Below, piece by piece: positions 46,754 through 58,651 of a DNA stretch of 64,000 nt. Source of the DNA: Zygnema cylindricum (lineage: Eukaryota; Streptophyta; Zygnematophyceae; Zygnematales; Zygnemataceae). The first letter of the stretch is position 1, and every line of letters begins with the position of its first letter. The notes beneath the pieces are model-generated. The model was not told the origin of the DNA. It searched no databases and was given only the letters and a program-made list of their open reading frames with translations. A program made the position numbers and the translations under genes. The stretch covers positions 74,813-138,812 of the forward strand of contig JBBHKE010000856.1 of the NCBI GenBank assembly GCA_037447655.1, given 5' to 3'.

Positions 46754-49700
46754 CTCTAGGGTGCCCATCTTCAATGGAACTGGCTTCATATACTAGGAAA
46801 GTATGATGACAAGAGCTCTATGTGAGAAAAGGTTTTGGGAAATAGTGAGTGGACGGGTGAGGCGTCCTCCCAGTCTTGGGATCCCTCCAAGGTTTTGCAG
46901 GAAGTAGATTCACCAGAGATGCAGATCCATCTTTAAAAGAGGAGATAAAAGAAGAGGAGGTGGTGGACAAAAGAAAGGATAAAGAGACGGTCACACCTAC
47001 AAAAGCCGGTTCGGAGTTTATGTCACCTATTTCGAGGAATGTGGAGAATGATATCGATGCATGAGACTACAAAAATATGGCGCCAAAACACATCATCCCC
47101 TGCCATCTTACTCAAGGGCTTGCATCTCCTCATTTGCAAGTAGAGAGGGCATCTGATCTTTGGGTGGCTCTCATAGAGATGTACTGAAGTGGTACAATCC
47201 AGCAATAGTTGTTGCGTGATCAGAAAATAGACGCATATGTATACAAGGGGGGGAATATGTTCGATTTTTGTAATGAGCTTGCAACACTTTTCATGGAGCT
47301 ACATAGTGCTGGACAGGTTAAAATTGAAAAGATGAAGGTTAACTCTTTGCTCATGAAGTTACAGATGAGTTCGAGAACATAGTCAACCGTGTGTAGGACT
47401 TGCCGAACTCAAGGTGGATTTGGAATTCAGTGGGAGGGATGATTCTTGTACGAGAGAATACGATTGAGATCCGAAGAGGAAGAAAGAGTGGGCAAGCATT
47501 AGCAGCTAGGACCGATTTGAGGAACAACAAATCCAGGAAACCGATCGGAAATTATAGAGGGGAGGGGCAGAAAAATCAGACCGAGGAGTTTGGACCAAGG
47601 ACTCCCAAGGGTATGTGCCATTTTTGTATGAAACCAAGGCACTATATGGCTAAGTGCACTAAGCTAACCGAGCTGTGGTTAAAGGATGGGCAGACTGGTG
47701 GACCCCCGAGAGGAAAGAAAAAGGCCTTTGTGACACAGGTACATGAGGCGGAATCCGAGGACGAGGACGATGAGCTCCTATTGGTTGAGGAGTTGGAAGC
47801 AAAAAACGAGGTCGAAATTCCACGAAAACAGAAATGTGCTTTCGGTGGATTGAAAGGTGAAGCAGGTTGGATTGTAGATTCAGGTGCCTCCATGCACATG
47901 TGTAAGGATAAACGCCTGTTCACTAAAATAAGAAAGATTCCCACCGTAGAGATAGAGTACGCGATGGGAGGATAGTCACTACTACTCTTGTAGGATCGGT
48001 AGATCTGAAAGTGTTAGAAGAAGGAAAGACATCAATAATTACAGTTTACGATGTATTGTTTATTCTGGAGTAGAACAAAAACCTCATCTCTACATCTGTA
48101 TTAGATTATAAGAGTTTTAATACAAGCACTAGGAAAAGAGTCTTTACTGCTAGTTTTGAGGAGGAAGTTTATTTCACCGCTGAAAAAGGTAGTCAAGGGA
48201 TGTTTAGGCTGATTTTAAGCATGAAAAGAAGAAACTTTATTATGTTGGTGTTCATGATATAATGTTGTGGCATAAGAGGCTTGGGCATGTGAATCTAGAT
48301 AAGGTAAGAAAGATGAAAAAGATGGGAGTAGTGGAAGGGATTCAGTTCGGTGAAAGTGAGAATCTAAGTGATTGTAGTAGATGTGCTCATGGTAAAGCAC
48401 ACAAGTTACCCTTCCCAAAAACTGCCACCTATAAGGGAGAAAAGATTGATTTAGTACACACAAAAAATTTGGGGACCGACCAAAGTGCCCTCACGCAGGC
48501 GAAAGAGATTTATGATGACTATCACCGATGAAAGGTCTCGGTATTCCAAAGTTGTATTTTTCGAAAAACAAGTCATAGGCTCAAGACTATTTTAGACAAT
48601 ATAAAACATGGAGTGAAAAACTCCATGAAACCCCAATCAAGAGAACAAGCAGTGACAATGGTGGAGAGTATATCTCTAACCAGTTTGAGGATTTTCTTAG
48701 AGAAGATGGAGTGTAACACCAAAAGAAAATTCCTGAAAATCTTGAGTAGAATGGTGTAGCTAAAAGATTAAATAGAACACTTAGTGATAGTGCTTGGAGT
48801 ATGCTGTCAGATAAAAAGATAGGAATTTTTTTTTGGTTTGAAAATGAACTGTGCAAATTATCTCAAGAATATAGTTTTTACTTCAGCAGTAAAAGGCCAA
48901 ATGCCTTATGAGAGATGGACAGGTTGAAAACCAGATGTTTCACACTTAAAGGTTTTCGATAGCGAAGTGTTCAGTTTAGACACAGATCAGTCAAACTGGA
49001 AGTTTGATCCTAAAGGAAAATCAAGATATCTACTAGGATATGTTGAAGATTTAAAAAGATATAGAGTCTATGATCTCAAGAGAGAAGGTATAATCCTAGT
49101 GAAGCATCTACTGGTTATGGATAAAGGGAAATCTATAGATCCCTTTAAGCATACAAAGACGGCCAGAATCAGATTTGAGTCAAAAAATTATGACGACTTT
49201 GAGCTTCCTAACTATCCAAGATTTCAAGAAGATGTTGATTTTGCAGGTATAGATTAGATCGAGAAGGACCCAAATGTGGAGACCCTGGTATCAACTCCAA
49301 CCGAGGCGGACGACGTGGTGGAAATCGACCCAGAATCAAGGGATAGGGGAGAAATAGAAACTGTTCGGAAGAATCTAAGGGAGCCATCTATTCCGGCAAC
49401 CACGTTTGAGGGAGGAAGAAGAAGCAACAGAATACTCTAAGATAGACAAGTTAACAGTAAGGTAACCAAACTCTCTTACCCTGATGAACCTCAAACTTAT
49501 AATGAGGCAATGACTTGTCCTAAGAGAAACTGGTGGAAGACAACCATTAATGAGGAGATGGCCTGAATTATGGCGGCCGATACATGGGAATTGGTGGATT
49601 GTCCTCCTGACAAAAAGCCAATTGGGTGTAAGTGGGTATTTAAGCTGAAACTCAACCGGGATAATACCATTGAGCGGTACAAGACTCGATTAGTGGCGAA

Positions 49701-51020
49701 AGGATTTACCCAAAAAAATGGAATTGACTACGAGGAGACTTTTGCTCCTGTTGTCAGGTTTCCTTGGGTTCGGATACTTCTCAGTATGGCGGCAGCAGAA
49801 GACATGAAAGTGCATCAGATGGACATTAAGACGACCTTTCTACATGGAGAGTTGGAAGAGGAAATTTTTATGCGACAACCCGAGCGATTTGTGAAGCAAG
49901 GGGAGAAAAGCAAAGTATGCCGATTGATCAAATCTTTGTATGGGCTAAAACAAGCGCCGCGGCAATGGAACAAGAAGCTCGATGAGTTTCTTAGAGGTTT
50001 GGGATATATTCGGATCAACTTAGATCTCTCCATTTATTTGTATGAAGATGAGAAATGAATTATTTTTATTGCAATATATGTTGTTGATTCATTTATTTTA
50101 AATTAAATCTATGGATTAAATAAATAAGTTGAAAAATGATCCAAAGGGAAGATTTGAGATGAAGGATATGGGAGAAGCAAGGTATATTTTGGAAATTCAG
50201 GTAGAGAGAGACAGAGATAGGAAGATAATAAGATTAACTCAAAAGGAGGCCATTAGAAACATGTTAGAAAACTTTCCAAATGGACAAGGCTAATAGTTGT
50301 ACCACTCCTATGGAATTAAAGAAAAGAAGTTAGTTATAATCTTAGATGATGAGGTAGGCCCGGAAGAGAAAAAAATTATTGCAGACCATCCCTTATAGAC
50401 AAGTAGTGGGCAGCCTAATATTTTTCATGAATTGTACCCGTATGGACATAGCCGCAGCTGTAAGAGTACCAAAAGAAGTCTGAATGCTCCCACTAAGAAA
50501 TGTTAGGATGCAGCTAAGAGAGTCCTTAGATATCTCATAGGGACTAGAGATCTATGGTTGCATTTGGGTGGGAACAATACTGACATCACCACATGGAGTG
50601 ATGCCAGCTATGAGGAGATGCACGTCTGGATATGTATTGAATGTAGGTGATAGGGGTTGCTGTTGGAGCAACAAGCAACAAAAAGTTATTGCTCAGCCCA
50701 CCATGGAGGCAGAGTACATGGCTTCTTGCTCTTCTGTAAAAGAATTAATATGGGTCAAGCCTTTGCTTGGTGAGCTTGGTCATCTTAAGAGTGGTGTCCA
50801 AAAAGTGTTTTGTGATAATCAGACAGCCATTGCCATTTCTGCCAATCCTTAACATCACTTTAAAGCAAAACACATGGACATTAGACTTAGCTTTGTTAGG
50901 GAGAAAGTAGAAAACAAGATAATCATTTTGGAGTAAAAACCAGATAGTGAAATGGTAGCAGATATGATGACCAAACCTGTGCCTTCCCCTTAACTAATTT
51001 TCTGCAAGGGGAAGTGTGGT
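46743..51020 (+). pseudogene. Copia gag-pol pseudogene, element D
   Basis: gag starts MGPPSRVPIFNG at the primer-binding site. A longer start at 46719 (MEVLQLQ) lies in the LTR. Zinc knuckle CHFCMKPRHYMAKC (about 47612-47655) and protease DSGASMHMCKD (about 47876) are intact in one open stretch (47400-47975). Integrase is broken several times, and its AER region reads AKRLNRTL (Glu to Lys). RT 49570-50058 is open from the N-terminus through KTTFLHGELEEEIFM to YGLKQAPRQW; the YVDD that should follow is replaced by stop-rich sequence. RNase H: WSDASY, then EAEYMAS and VFCDNQTAIAI (50568-50852). The purine tract AATAAAGGGAG precedes LTR'. Confidence 0.9.
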
Positions 51021-51054
51021 CTTAAAATAAAAAGTGACTAGATAATAAAGGGAG

Positions 51055-52032
51055 TGTAGAAATTAAAGGTTATTTTAGTATTTTCTAGGTTTTGTAAAAT
51101 GCAGAAAAGACACAAAGACAGTATGCCTCTAACTCCTCTCTCCAACTCCCACACTTATCGCAGTCACTGAAAGTTTGAGAGGGAGATAGAGCCATGGCCA
51201 CCTATGCTATCTTGATGGGGACAATTATTAGACTGGTAGATTTACCAAAATAGTAATAGACGGACCTGGGATTTGAACCAGGTACCTGCCGTCCGTCACA
51301 ACCGCCATTAGGCGATAGCTTTACTCAATTAGTCTAAGATCAAGGCTATACGATATAGGGTTTGATAATTAAATAAATATTCACACGTAGGCTATTTCAT
51401 TTAACAGGATATTTGGACAGAGATACAATTTTTGTTGTACGGCGTACGTAACATCAGAAAACAAATACCACGAAATTTATTTCGAAAGCGAAATAAATAA
51501 AGCGCATGTTTTTATAAAGGCTACGATTGAAATCCGGTTTAATCGGACGGCCGCGAAGCATGCCGAGATCGCGGAATAGTTTTTCGGCGGTTTACGGTCA
51601 ACCTCACATCAATTGACTTATGGCACAACCATGTTAGATTACCGCCTCTCACGGATTATAAGAACAAATCCAAAAAAGACATGTGTCGACTTGTTGGCCA
51701 TGTCGTACAGTGGCCATACAGAAAGTACACCGGCACCTATACCATTCTATATGACACAGTATTATGATTGGTGCCGTACTTCAGCAGATAAAGTTTTAGA
51801 GAGAGATAGGACTTAGAAATATTTGATAGATTGGACCCTCTCTCTCCGAGAGCTTCTGTACAAAAGAACAACTTTGACCCTCCATAACTTACTGCTCAAG
51901 GGAGCAAATTCGGAGATCTTTTTGCTATCGACTCCCGCGAGTCTTGCATTTACAAAAGGGTAAGTGGTCAGAGTTTTTGTTTGCCAGGGTGGCAAATATT
52001 CTTCCTGAAACACAAAAGGGTCAGGGTAATCT
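51055..52032 (+). repeat. LTR' of element D, truncated at its right end
   Basis: Starts TGTAGAAATTAAAGG after the purine tract. It has a tRNA-like module with intact B-box GGTTCAAATCC (51246-51340) and degraded leader hairpins (GACTC-CCGC-GAGTC kept). It ends abruptly at GGGTAATCTAGAG, where the next LTR copy begins at AAACTAAAGG without its first bases. Confidence 0.85.
51246..51340 (-). other. Antisense tRNA-like module in F2 LTR (element D LTR')
   Basis: Minus strand: GACTAATTGAGTAAAGC, then CCTGG-TTCAAAT-CCCAGG (T-arm-like stem-loop with a perfect B-box), then ACTATTTTGG. Best-preserved B-box among the F2 copies. Confidence 0.55.
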
Positions 52033-52169
52033 AGAGAAACTAAAGGATATTTTAGTATTTTCGAGGTTTTGTAAAATGCAGAAAAGAAGCAGAGGCGGTC
52101 TGCCTCTAACTCCTCTCTCCAGCTCCCACACTTGTCGCAGTCACTCAAAATTGGAGAGGGAGATAGAGT
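52033..52169 (+). repeat. LTR'' of element D, left part
   Basis: First 137 bp of a second F2 LTR (AAACTAAAGGATATTTTAG to GGGAGATAGAGT), interrupted by the F3 solo LTR. AGAGT (52165-52169) pairs with AGAGC (58647-58651) as the target-site duplication. Confidence 0.85.
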
Positions 52170-52980
52170 TGTTGAAAAGAAGTAATTAATATTCAATTCT
52201 TAATTTAGAATCTATAGTAAAGAGAGGGAGAGAGTCACCATAGCTGCCGTCATAGTCAGGAAAAACACGCAGACAGGCAAGCAATCAGACAGATTGGTAG
52301 ATAACCAAAATGTTGCCTTTAACAGGATTTGAACCTGAGTCTACGCAATACTATGTAGACATACACCTTATCCACTTAGGCGTTAACAAAACGATACACG
52401 TATATGGTTCGGTTATTAATTAAAGTGTCATTGAAACGTCACTTTGACTTAAACATACCAAAATTGACGAAACAACGTCTATAGTCAAACGGCGCTCGCG
52501 GACGCGAATCTAACCGTGTAAAATGTATGATCGGACGGCCTTCGTCGCCCCCGCCAAACCCGAATGAATCTTCGGCGGCTTCCGAACGGCGTGGCGCGCT
52601 TTGCCACGTGGCGACACACCATTGGACGTCGGGAAAGATGGGAGGAGGAACGATGGCTCCCAAGTTGACAAGTGTCAACCAAAGGGCCATGTTGTACAAT
52701 TGTCGTACAAGAAGTACAATCGACCACTATACCTTCTTCTACTATACACTCTTTTGATTGGCCTAGGGTAGAGTAGTAAGTAGTTATGAGTAGGAGTTAA
52801 GGGACTTAGCGTATTTGAGGCGCCTCTCTCCAGGTGACCTTTTGTATTTATAGGCCATCTTTGGCCAGCCATAACTTCCTGCTCACATGAGCAAATTCAG
52901 TGATTCTTTCTGTGTTTGACTCAGGGGAGTATTGTCCTCACAGGGGTGAGGGTGGTCAGAATATTTGTTTGCATGGGTGG
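52170..52980 (+). repeat. F3 solo LTR, left part
   Basis: Starts TGTTGAAAAGAAGTAATT. Module at 52304-52392, GGACTTAG near 52802, H1 GGCCATCTTTGGCC (52853-52866), H2 TGCTC-ACAT-GAGCA, H3 GACTC-AGGG-GAGT, H4 CCTCAC-AGGG-GTGAGG. Interrupted by F4 after GGGTGG. It continues at 58551-58646. No internal region. Confidence 0.88.
52304..52392 (-). other. Antisense tRNA-like module in F3 LTR (solo)
   Basis: Clearest F3 copy. Minus strand: ACGCCTAAGTGGATAAGG (good A-box), 36 nt, GGTTCAAATCC (perfect B-box), 14 nt, ATTTTGG. A stem GTCTAC/GTAGAC lies between the boxes where an anticodon arm would be. The ends GTTAACG and AGGCAAC pair only partly. Confidence 0.6.
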
Positions 52981-53718
52981 TGTTGTTCTGACACAACTAC
53001 TGGCACTGAAGATGAAGAAGATGCAGCAGTAGTCATCGTAGAACAAATCAAGAGAGGAAGCTTCCACAAATACCGATGGCTGAACAGAAATTTTGACAGA
53101 CTATAACATTCAGAAAAACGCTTTAAACGTCCTGAATATTTGCCACAATGTAGATAACATACAAAAGAACACACACACAAAATTTCAATCAATTCTGCTC
53201 ACAAATCTGTGAGGTATGTAGAAATGAAATTACATAAAACTGAGTGTACAGTTTTCATATCATTTGTTCCTAAAAATCAAATTCACTAAGTCCTACTTTT
53301 ATACACCGAAACTACACTAAGCTGTACGGAGGCATTCCAGCCGTACATCTAACATTCTATCACAAATATTTACACCGAAGTTCAGACAACGTAAAGTGAT
53401 AATGATCTAGTCACGCCTCGTCACTATTTGTTGGCGGCGGCTGTCAGCGGTCCGATTAGAGGATTTGGCACCGTAGAATTGACTTTACGAAGTCCAGTGG
53501 TCCTGCCGAATTTCCGTACGTCCACGGAGGACAAACTCACGCATTCTCCCAAGTGACGACACGTGTCCCAAGTTTGAATGAACCGTGAACTCCCAACTTC
53601 ACTGTCACACTAAATTCGGTAAGTACTGAACCGAATTCAACCAAAAATAGCTTAAGTCCTGAACACCTCTCTCTCACAGCTGAGGCATAAAGAGGACTAA
53701 AGCTTTCTAAGAACAACA
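52981..53718 (-). repeat. 3' LTR of F4 copia, 738 bp
   Basis: On the minus strand it starts TGTTGTTCTTAG after purine tract TTTAGGGGAG (53719-53728) and ends CAGAACAACA. It differs from the other LTR (57808-58545) at about three positions. No tRNA-like module found. Confidence 0.95.
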
Positions 53719-53741
53719 CTCCCCTAAAGCTTTAGACTCTG

Positions 53742-56700
53742 CTAGTCACTTAGTCCACATGCCTCTCTACAAAACTTCAGTTTGGGAGCAGGTAAGGGTT
53801 TCGTCATCATATCAGCCACCATTTGCTCATCCGGTAAATAACTCAACTTCAAGACTTTTCCCATCACCTTTTCTCTTACAAAGTGTAGCTTGATATCAAT
53901 GTGCTTACTCTTAAAGTGATGATTGGGATTAGATGCAATAGCGATTGCCGTCTGATTATCACACCACACTATCTGTGGTCCAGATTGCATAAAGAGAAGC
54001 TCTTTGAGAAGAGACTTTACCCAAAGTAACTCCTTAACTGCCGAGCTGGCAGCCATGTACTCAGCCTCCATGGTAGACTGAGCTGTTACCTTTTGAAGTT
54101 TGCTGCTCCAGCAGCAAGTTCCACTTCCGATCTTCAAAATGTATCCGGTGGTGGAGCGCCGGCTTGGCATATCTCCGTAGCTTGCATCGCTCCATGTATG
54201 AATTTTGACATCCTCTCCACCGAGAGAGAGTCTAAGATTTTGAGTTCCTGCAAGATAACGAAGAACTCTCTTTGCTGCCTCATAGTCTGATTTCCTTGGA
54301 TTCTGAAGGCTTCGGCTTAAGGCTCCAACCGCTGCTGCGATGTCGGGACGAGTACAATTCATGAAATAAATGAGGCTTCCGACAATCTGCCTGTAAGGAA
54401 TGGAAGACATAGAATCTGCCTCCCCGAATCTAAGAAATTATCAACCAAAACACCACCATCCGTTTCCGTGCCTTCCAATTTCTGCCTGAATTCCATTGGA
54501 GTGGCACTCCCCTTTGCGTCCGACATGCCAAACTTTTCTAACATGTTCTTGATTGCTTCCTTTTGAGTTAAATAAATAATTTTCTGTTTTCGTCTCTTTC
54601 TACTTGAATTCCTAGAATATACTTAGCCTCACCCAAGTCTTTCATTTCAAACCGGGAATTCAAAGCTGATTTTATTTTATTAATCTCATTGATAGATTTG
54701 CTAATCAGTAGCAAATCATCTACATAAACTGCCATATAAATCACTCCATCATCACCTTGCATTACATAGATTGAGTGATCTGAACTGATCGTGGTAAGGC
54801 CAAGATTGGTTAAAAACTCATCTAATTTTAGGTTCCATTGTCTCGGAGCCTGTTTCAAACCATACAGGGACTTCAACAGTTTGCAGACCAGATTTTCTTT
54901 CCCTTTTTCTGCATACATCTCTGGCTGCTTCATATAAATTACTTCCTCCAAATCACCATGCAAGAAAGCAGTTTTAACATCCATCTGATGCAATTCCATA
55001 TCCTCTATTGCAGCAAGAGATAGCAAAACTCTAACAGTAGGAAAGCGAACTACAGGAGAGAAGGTCTCTTCATAGTCAATTCCCTCCTTTTGGCTAAATC
55101 CCTTAGCAACCAGTCTAGATTTATATCTCTCAATTGTATTATCAGGATTCAATTTTAATTTGAAAACCCACTTACAACCGATAGCTTTCCGGTTCGGTGG
55201 GAGCTCCACAAGTTCCCAAGTTTGGGCTTCCATAATTGACTTTATCTCCTCATTTGCAGCCGAGATCCAATGATCCTTTTCAGGAACAGAAAAAGCTTCA
55301 TGAATAGTAAGCGGCTCCCCTGTGCTTGCAGAAAAAGCACTCTCAACTCGGTCGCCTCGAAGGCGGCTGCTTTGCCTTCTTCCCCCGGAAAATATGACGC
55401 GGGAACTGTTGGTTCCCTACCTTGCCGCACAGGGCGTGTATTGGGAGGAGCATCAACAGAAGGAGCAGCTCCAGAAGGAGTATTAGACGGCCCAGAGGCA
55501 TTTGGGAGAGAGGTAGAAGAAGTAGAAGAGGATGGAGTAAAAGGTACATGCTCAAGAATGATATATTCTTGTATTTTCTCATTCCTTTCAGTTGCATCCA
55601 TGCTAAAAACGTCAACAGATTGACTTTCTTCTTTAATCTGAATATTCCTAGCTGTTTGAAGGCATCCTCTCTGAGGATTATAGACTCTATAATCTGCAGA
55701 TTCATCATCATAGCCTAAAAAGACACCAGGTACAGATTTTGGACTAAGCTTCCAATTAGGAAGATTATCTAAGATAAAACATTTGCTACCAAAAACTCTA
55801 AAATGACTTACATTTGGCTTTCTGCCTGTCCACAATTCATAAGGTGTCTTACCCCTAACAGCTCGGGTTTCCACTCTATTTCTGATGTAGGAAGCACAAT
55901 GAAAAGCTTCCCCCCAAAACTTTGGATCCACACCTTTATCGGCCATCATAGATTGAGCACATTCAGTCAAAGTCCGATTAAGTCTCTCGGCAACACCATT
56001 TTGTTCCGGTGTGTACGGAGCAGTAAATTCACGAGAGATGCCATTCTCTTTCAAAAAATCAGCAAATGCATGAGATACATACTCTCCACCATTATCCGTT
56101 TGCAAAGCAAGAATAGATTTGCCGTGAAGTTTCTCCGCCCAGATTTTGTAGTGCTTAAAGTGAGTGAAGACTTCTCCCTTCTCCTTCATGAAGTATAGGC
56201 GACTATATCGGGAGTAATCGTCTGTAAAGGTGACAAAGAAGCGGCTGCCACCAAGAGAGGGAACTTTGGAAGGGCCGAAGACATCAGAGTGAATAATACC
56301 AAGGAGATATGTGGCTCGATGATCAGAAACTTGTGGTAGAGGAAGCTTGTGAAGCTTTCCGAGAGCACAACCATCACAAACATGGGACTCTTTTTGACCA
56401 AGCTTGACTCCCTCTATCATATTATGGTTTATCATCTTAGTAAGTCTCTCATGATGCACATGACCAAGCCTTTTATGCCACAAAACATTATCACATAGGA
56501 CACTGGAGTACGCAAAATCAATTTTATTAGCCAGGTCCATGCGGTACAAAAAGTTTGGGCCTCTAGTTCCTACTAGAGCTACTCTTCCATTCTTGCTCAC
56601 TATTTTCTTGCCATTTTTCTGGAGAACCTCAAAGCCTTTGCTTTCAGCTACAGACGTAGAAAACATATTTTTCTTGAACTTTGGAACATACAAGACATCA

Positions 56701-57863
56701 TACAAAGTTCTCTTAACAACCTTTCCATCTATCACACAATCGAGATCTATGTTTCCTTTGGCATTTGATTCAACAGCATAGCCACAAGCATAAAAGATCT
56801 GACGTAAAGGAATAGAAGACATCTCCTTAAACCAAGTCTTGTTCCAGCACATGTGTGAAGAGCTGCCGGAATCCATTATCCATCCGAGGTCCTTTTCTCC
56901 TTCCATCATGTCGAGTTTAGCGAGAGCAAAGAACTCTTTGTCATCAGTTTTTGGAAAACTGATCACATCAGGTGTCTTTTCCTCGGTCTTTTTCTTCTCC
57001 AATTCCGTATCCTCCGCTGAAAATGCAACAGTTTTATTCGGAGGTTTTTGGGAAATGGGAGGTCCGCGGTGTCTCTATCCTTTCCGAAAGGTACCTGTTT
57101 CAAGAGCTTTTATATACAAAGGACAAGCTCTGAAGGAGTGACCATCAGTATAGCAATAAACACATTTCTCAAACTGAGGATTAAACTGATTCCCTTGCTA
57201 TCTACTTTCCCTCTGAAACTGAGCCGTAAATGCTACAGCTGGTTTTTCAAATCCTAAAACTATCTGAGTAGCCTCTTCTGCCAAGATAAACTCTATAGCT
57301 GTTTGCAAATTCCAAAGAGGTTTAGACAATTTTTTCATTTCATCTGAGGCTCCTTTATATTCATTAGGAAGCCCCTTTAGGAGAATCATGGCCTGATGAT
57401 AAGGGGAGAAAGTCCCCCCAGAACATGCATTTTTTGACAGTAACATTCGAAACCGATTAGTGTATTCCACCATGCTACCACCTGTGTACTTATACTCGTA
57501 GATTTGACCAGCAGTTATAATCTCATGCTGGTCACTAGCTTTAACATAAGAAGATTTCAATGCATCCCACAAATCTGATGCCTTTGCAACATTAATATAT
57601 GTCATATGCAATTCTTTTGATATCATAAGCTTTACTAAATGCAAAGCCTGGTCATTTTTCTGATGAAAGCTGGCATCAGATTTTGCCAATGATCCATTTA
57701 ACACATCAATAAGTTTCACTTGCTTGAAGTAAGACTTAACCAAATCTGCCCAATACAGATATTCACGTCCATCAAAGACCGGAATTCGTGAAGGCGGGCC
57801 CGTGACTTGTTGTTCAGACACAACTGCTGGCACTGAAGATGAAGAAGATGCAGCAGTAGTCAT
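53742..57863 (-). pseudogene. Near-intact copia gag-pol of F4, with 2 stops and 3 frameshifts
   Basis: The gag ATG (57863) lies inside the 5' LTR (MTTAASSSSSVP) and the frame runs through the primer-binding site (VTGPPSRIPVF). Gag domain, then CCHC knuckle CVYCYTDGHSFRAC (about 57130-57175), protease MDSGSSSHM, HHCC pre-integrase region, integrase D,D,E (HSDVFGP, QTDNGGEY, AERLNRTL), RT (KTAFLHGDLEE, YGLKQAPRQW, YVDD) and RNase H (WSDASYGD, EAEYMA) all look intact. Gag to integrase is one frame with two TAG codons (57198-57200 and about 57075). Frame changes of one base occur near 55345, near 54585 and near 54430. The element is old enough to be damaged, or the assembly has indel errors. Confidence 0.92.
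57793..57807 (-). promoter_or_regulatory. Primer-binding region of F4 (diverged)
   Basis: On the minus strand AGTCACGGGCCCGCC follows the LTR with no gap. It aligns with the half-tRNA site of the other families at 11 of 15 bases. The ATG position reads ACG, and gag starts in the LTR instead. The primer tRNA is therefore uncertain. Confidence 0.5.
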
Positions 57864-58545
57864 CGTAGAACAAATCAAGAGAGGAAGCTTCCACAAATAC
57901 CGATGGCTGAACAGAAATTTTGACAGACTATAACATTCAGAAAAACGCTTTAAACGTCCTGAATATTTGCCACAATGTAGATAACATACAAAAGAACACA
58001 CACACAAAATTTCAATCAATTCTGCTCACAAATCTGTGAGGTATGTAGAAATGAAATTACATAAAACTGAGTGTACAGTTTTCATATCATTTGTTCCTAA
58101 AAATCAAATTCACTAAGTCCTACTTTTATACACCGAAACTACACTAAGCTGTACGGAGGCATTCCAGCCGTACATCTAACATTCTATCACAAATATTTAC
58201 ACCGAAGTTCAGACAACGTAAAGTGATAATGATCTAGTCACGCCTCGTCACTATTTGTTGGCGGCGGCTGTCAGCGGTCCGATTAGAGGATTTGGCACCG
58301 TAGAATTGACTTTACGAAGTCCAGTGGTCCTGCCGAATTTCCGTACGTCCACGGAGGACAAACTCACGCATTCTCCCAAGTGACGACACGTGTCCCAAGT
58401 TTGAATGAACCGTGAACTCCCAACTTCACTGTCACACTAAATTCGGTAAGTACTGAACCGAATTCAACCAAAAATAGCTTAAGTCCTGAACACCTCTCTC
58501 TCACAGCTGAGGCATAAAGAGGACTAAAGCTTTCTAAAAACAACA
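57808..58545 (-). repeat. 5' LTR of F4 copia, 738 bp
   Basis: Minus strand TGTTGTTTTTAG to CTGAACAACA. Contains GTATAAAAGTAGGACTTAG (TATA box next to the shared GGACTTAG motif), a CTCACA-GATT-TGTGAG hairpin in the leader, and the first codons of gag at its end. Confidence 0.95.
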
Positions 58546-58550
58546 GGTGG

Positions 58551-58646
58551 CACTTATTGAGTGAGAAAGTGAAAGGGGCAAATATTATCCTAGAGGCTTT
58601 ACAAAGGCTGCTAATTTTGTGGGTTAATGGAGACCACAGAATTTCA
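58551..58646 (+). repeat. F3 solo LTR, right part
   Basis: Last 96 bp of the F3 LTR after F4: CACTTATTGAGTG to CAGAATTTCA. Its last codons would be ATG GAG ACC ACA GAA TTT CA, in frame with the gag start seen in other elements. Confidence 0.85.
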
Positions 58647-58651
58647 AGAGC

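Larger units (their letters stand above)
52981..58545 (-). mobile_element. Young Ty1/copia element F4 (minus strand)
   Basis: Two 738-bp LTRs that differ at about 3 sites (about 0.4%), perfect 5-bp target-site duplication GGTGG (52976-52980 and 58546-58550), primer-binding region, complete copia domain set and purine tract. It is inserted into an F3 solo LTR and is the youngest layer of the nest. Confidence 0.96.
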
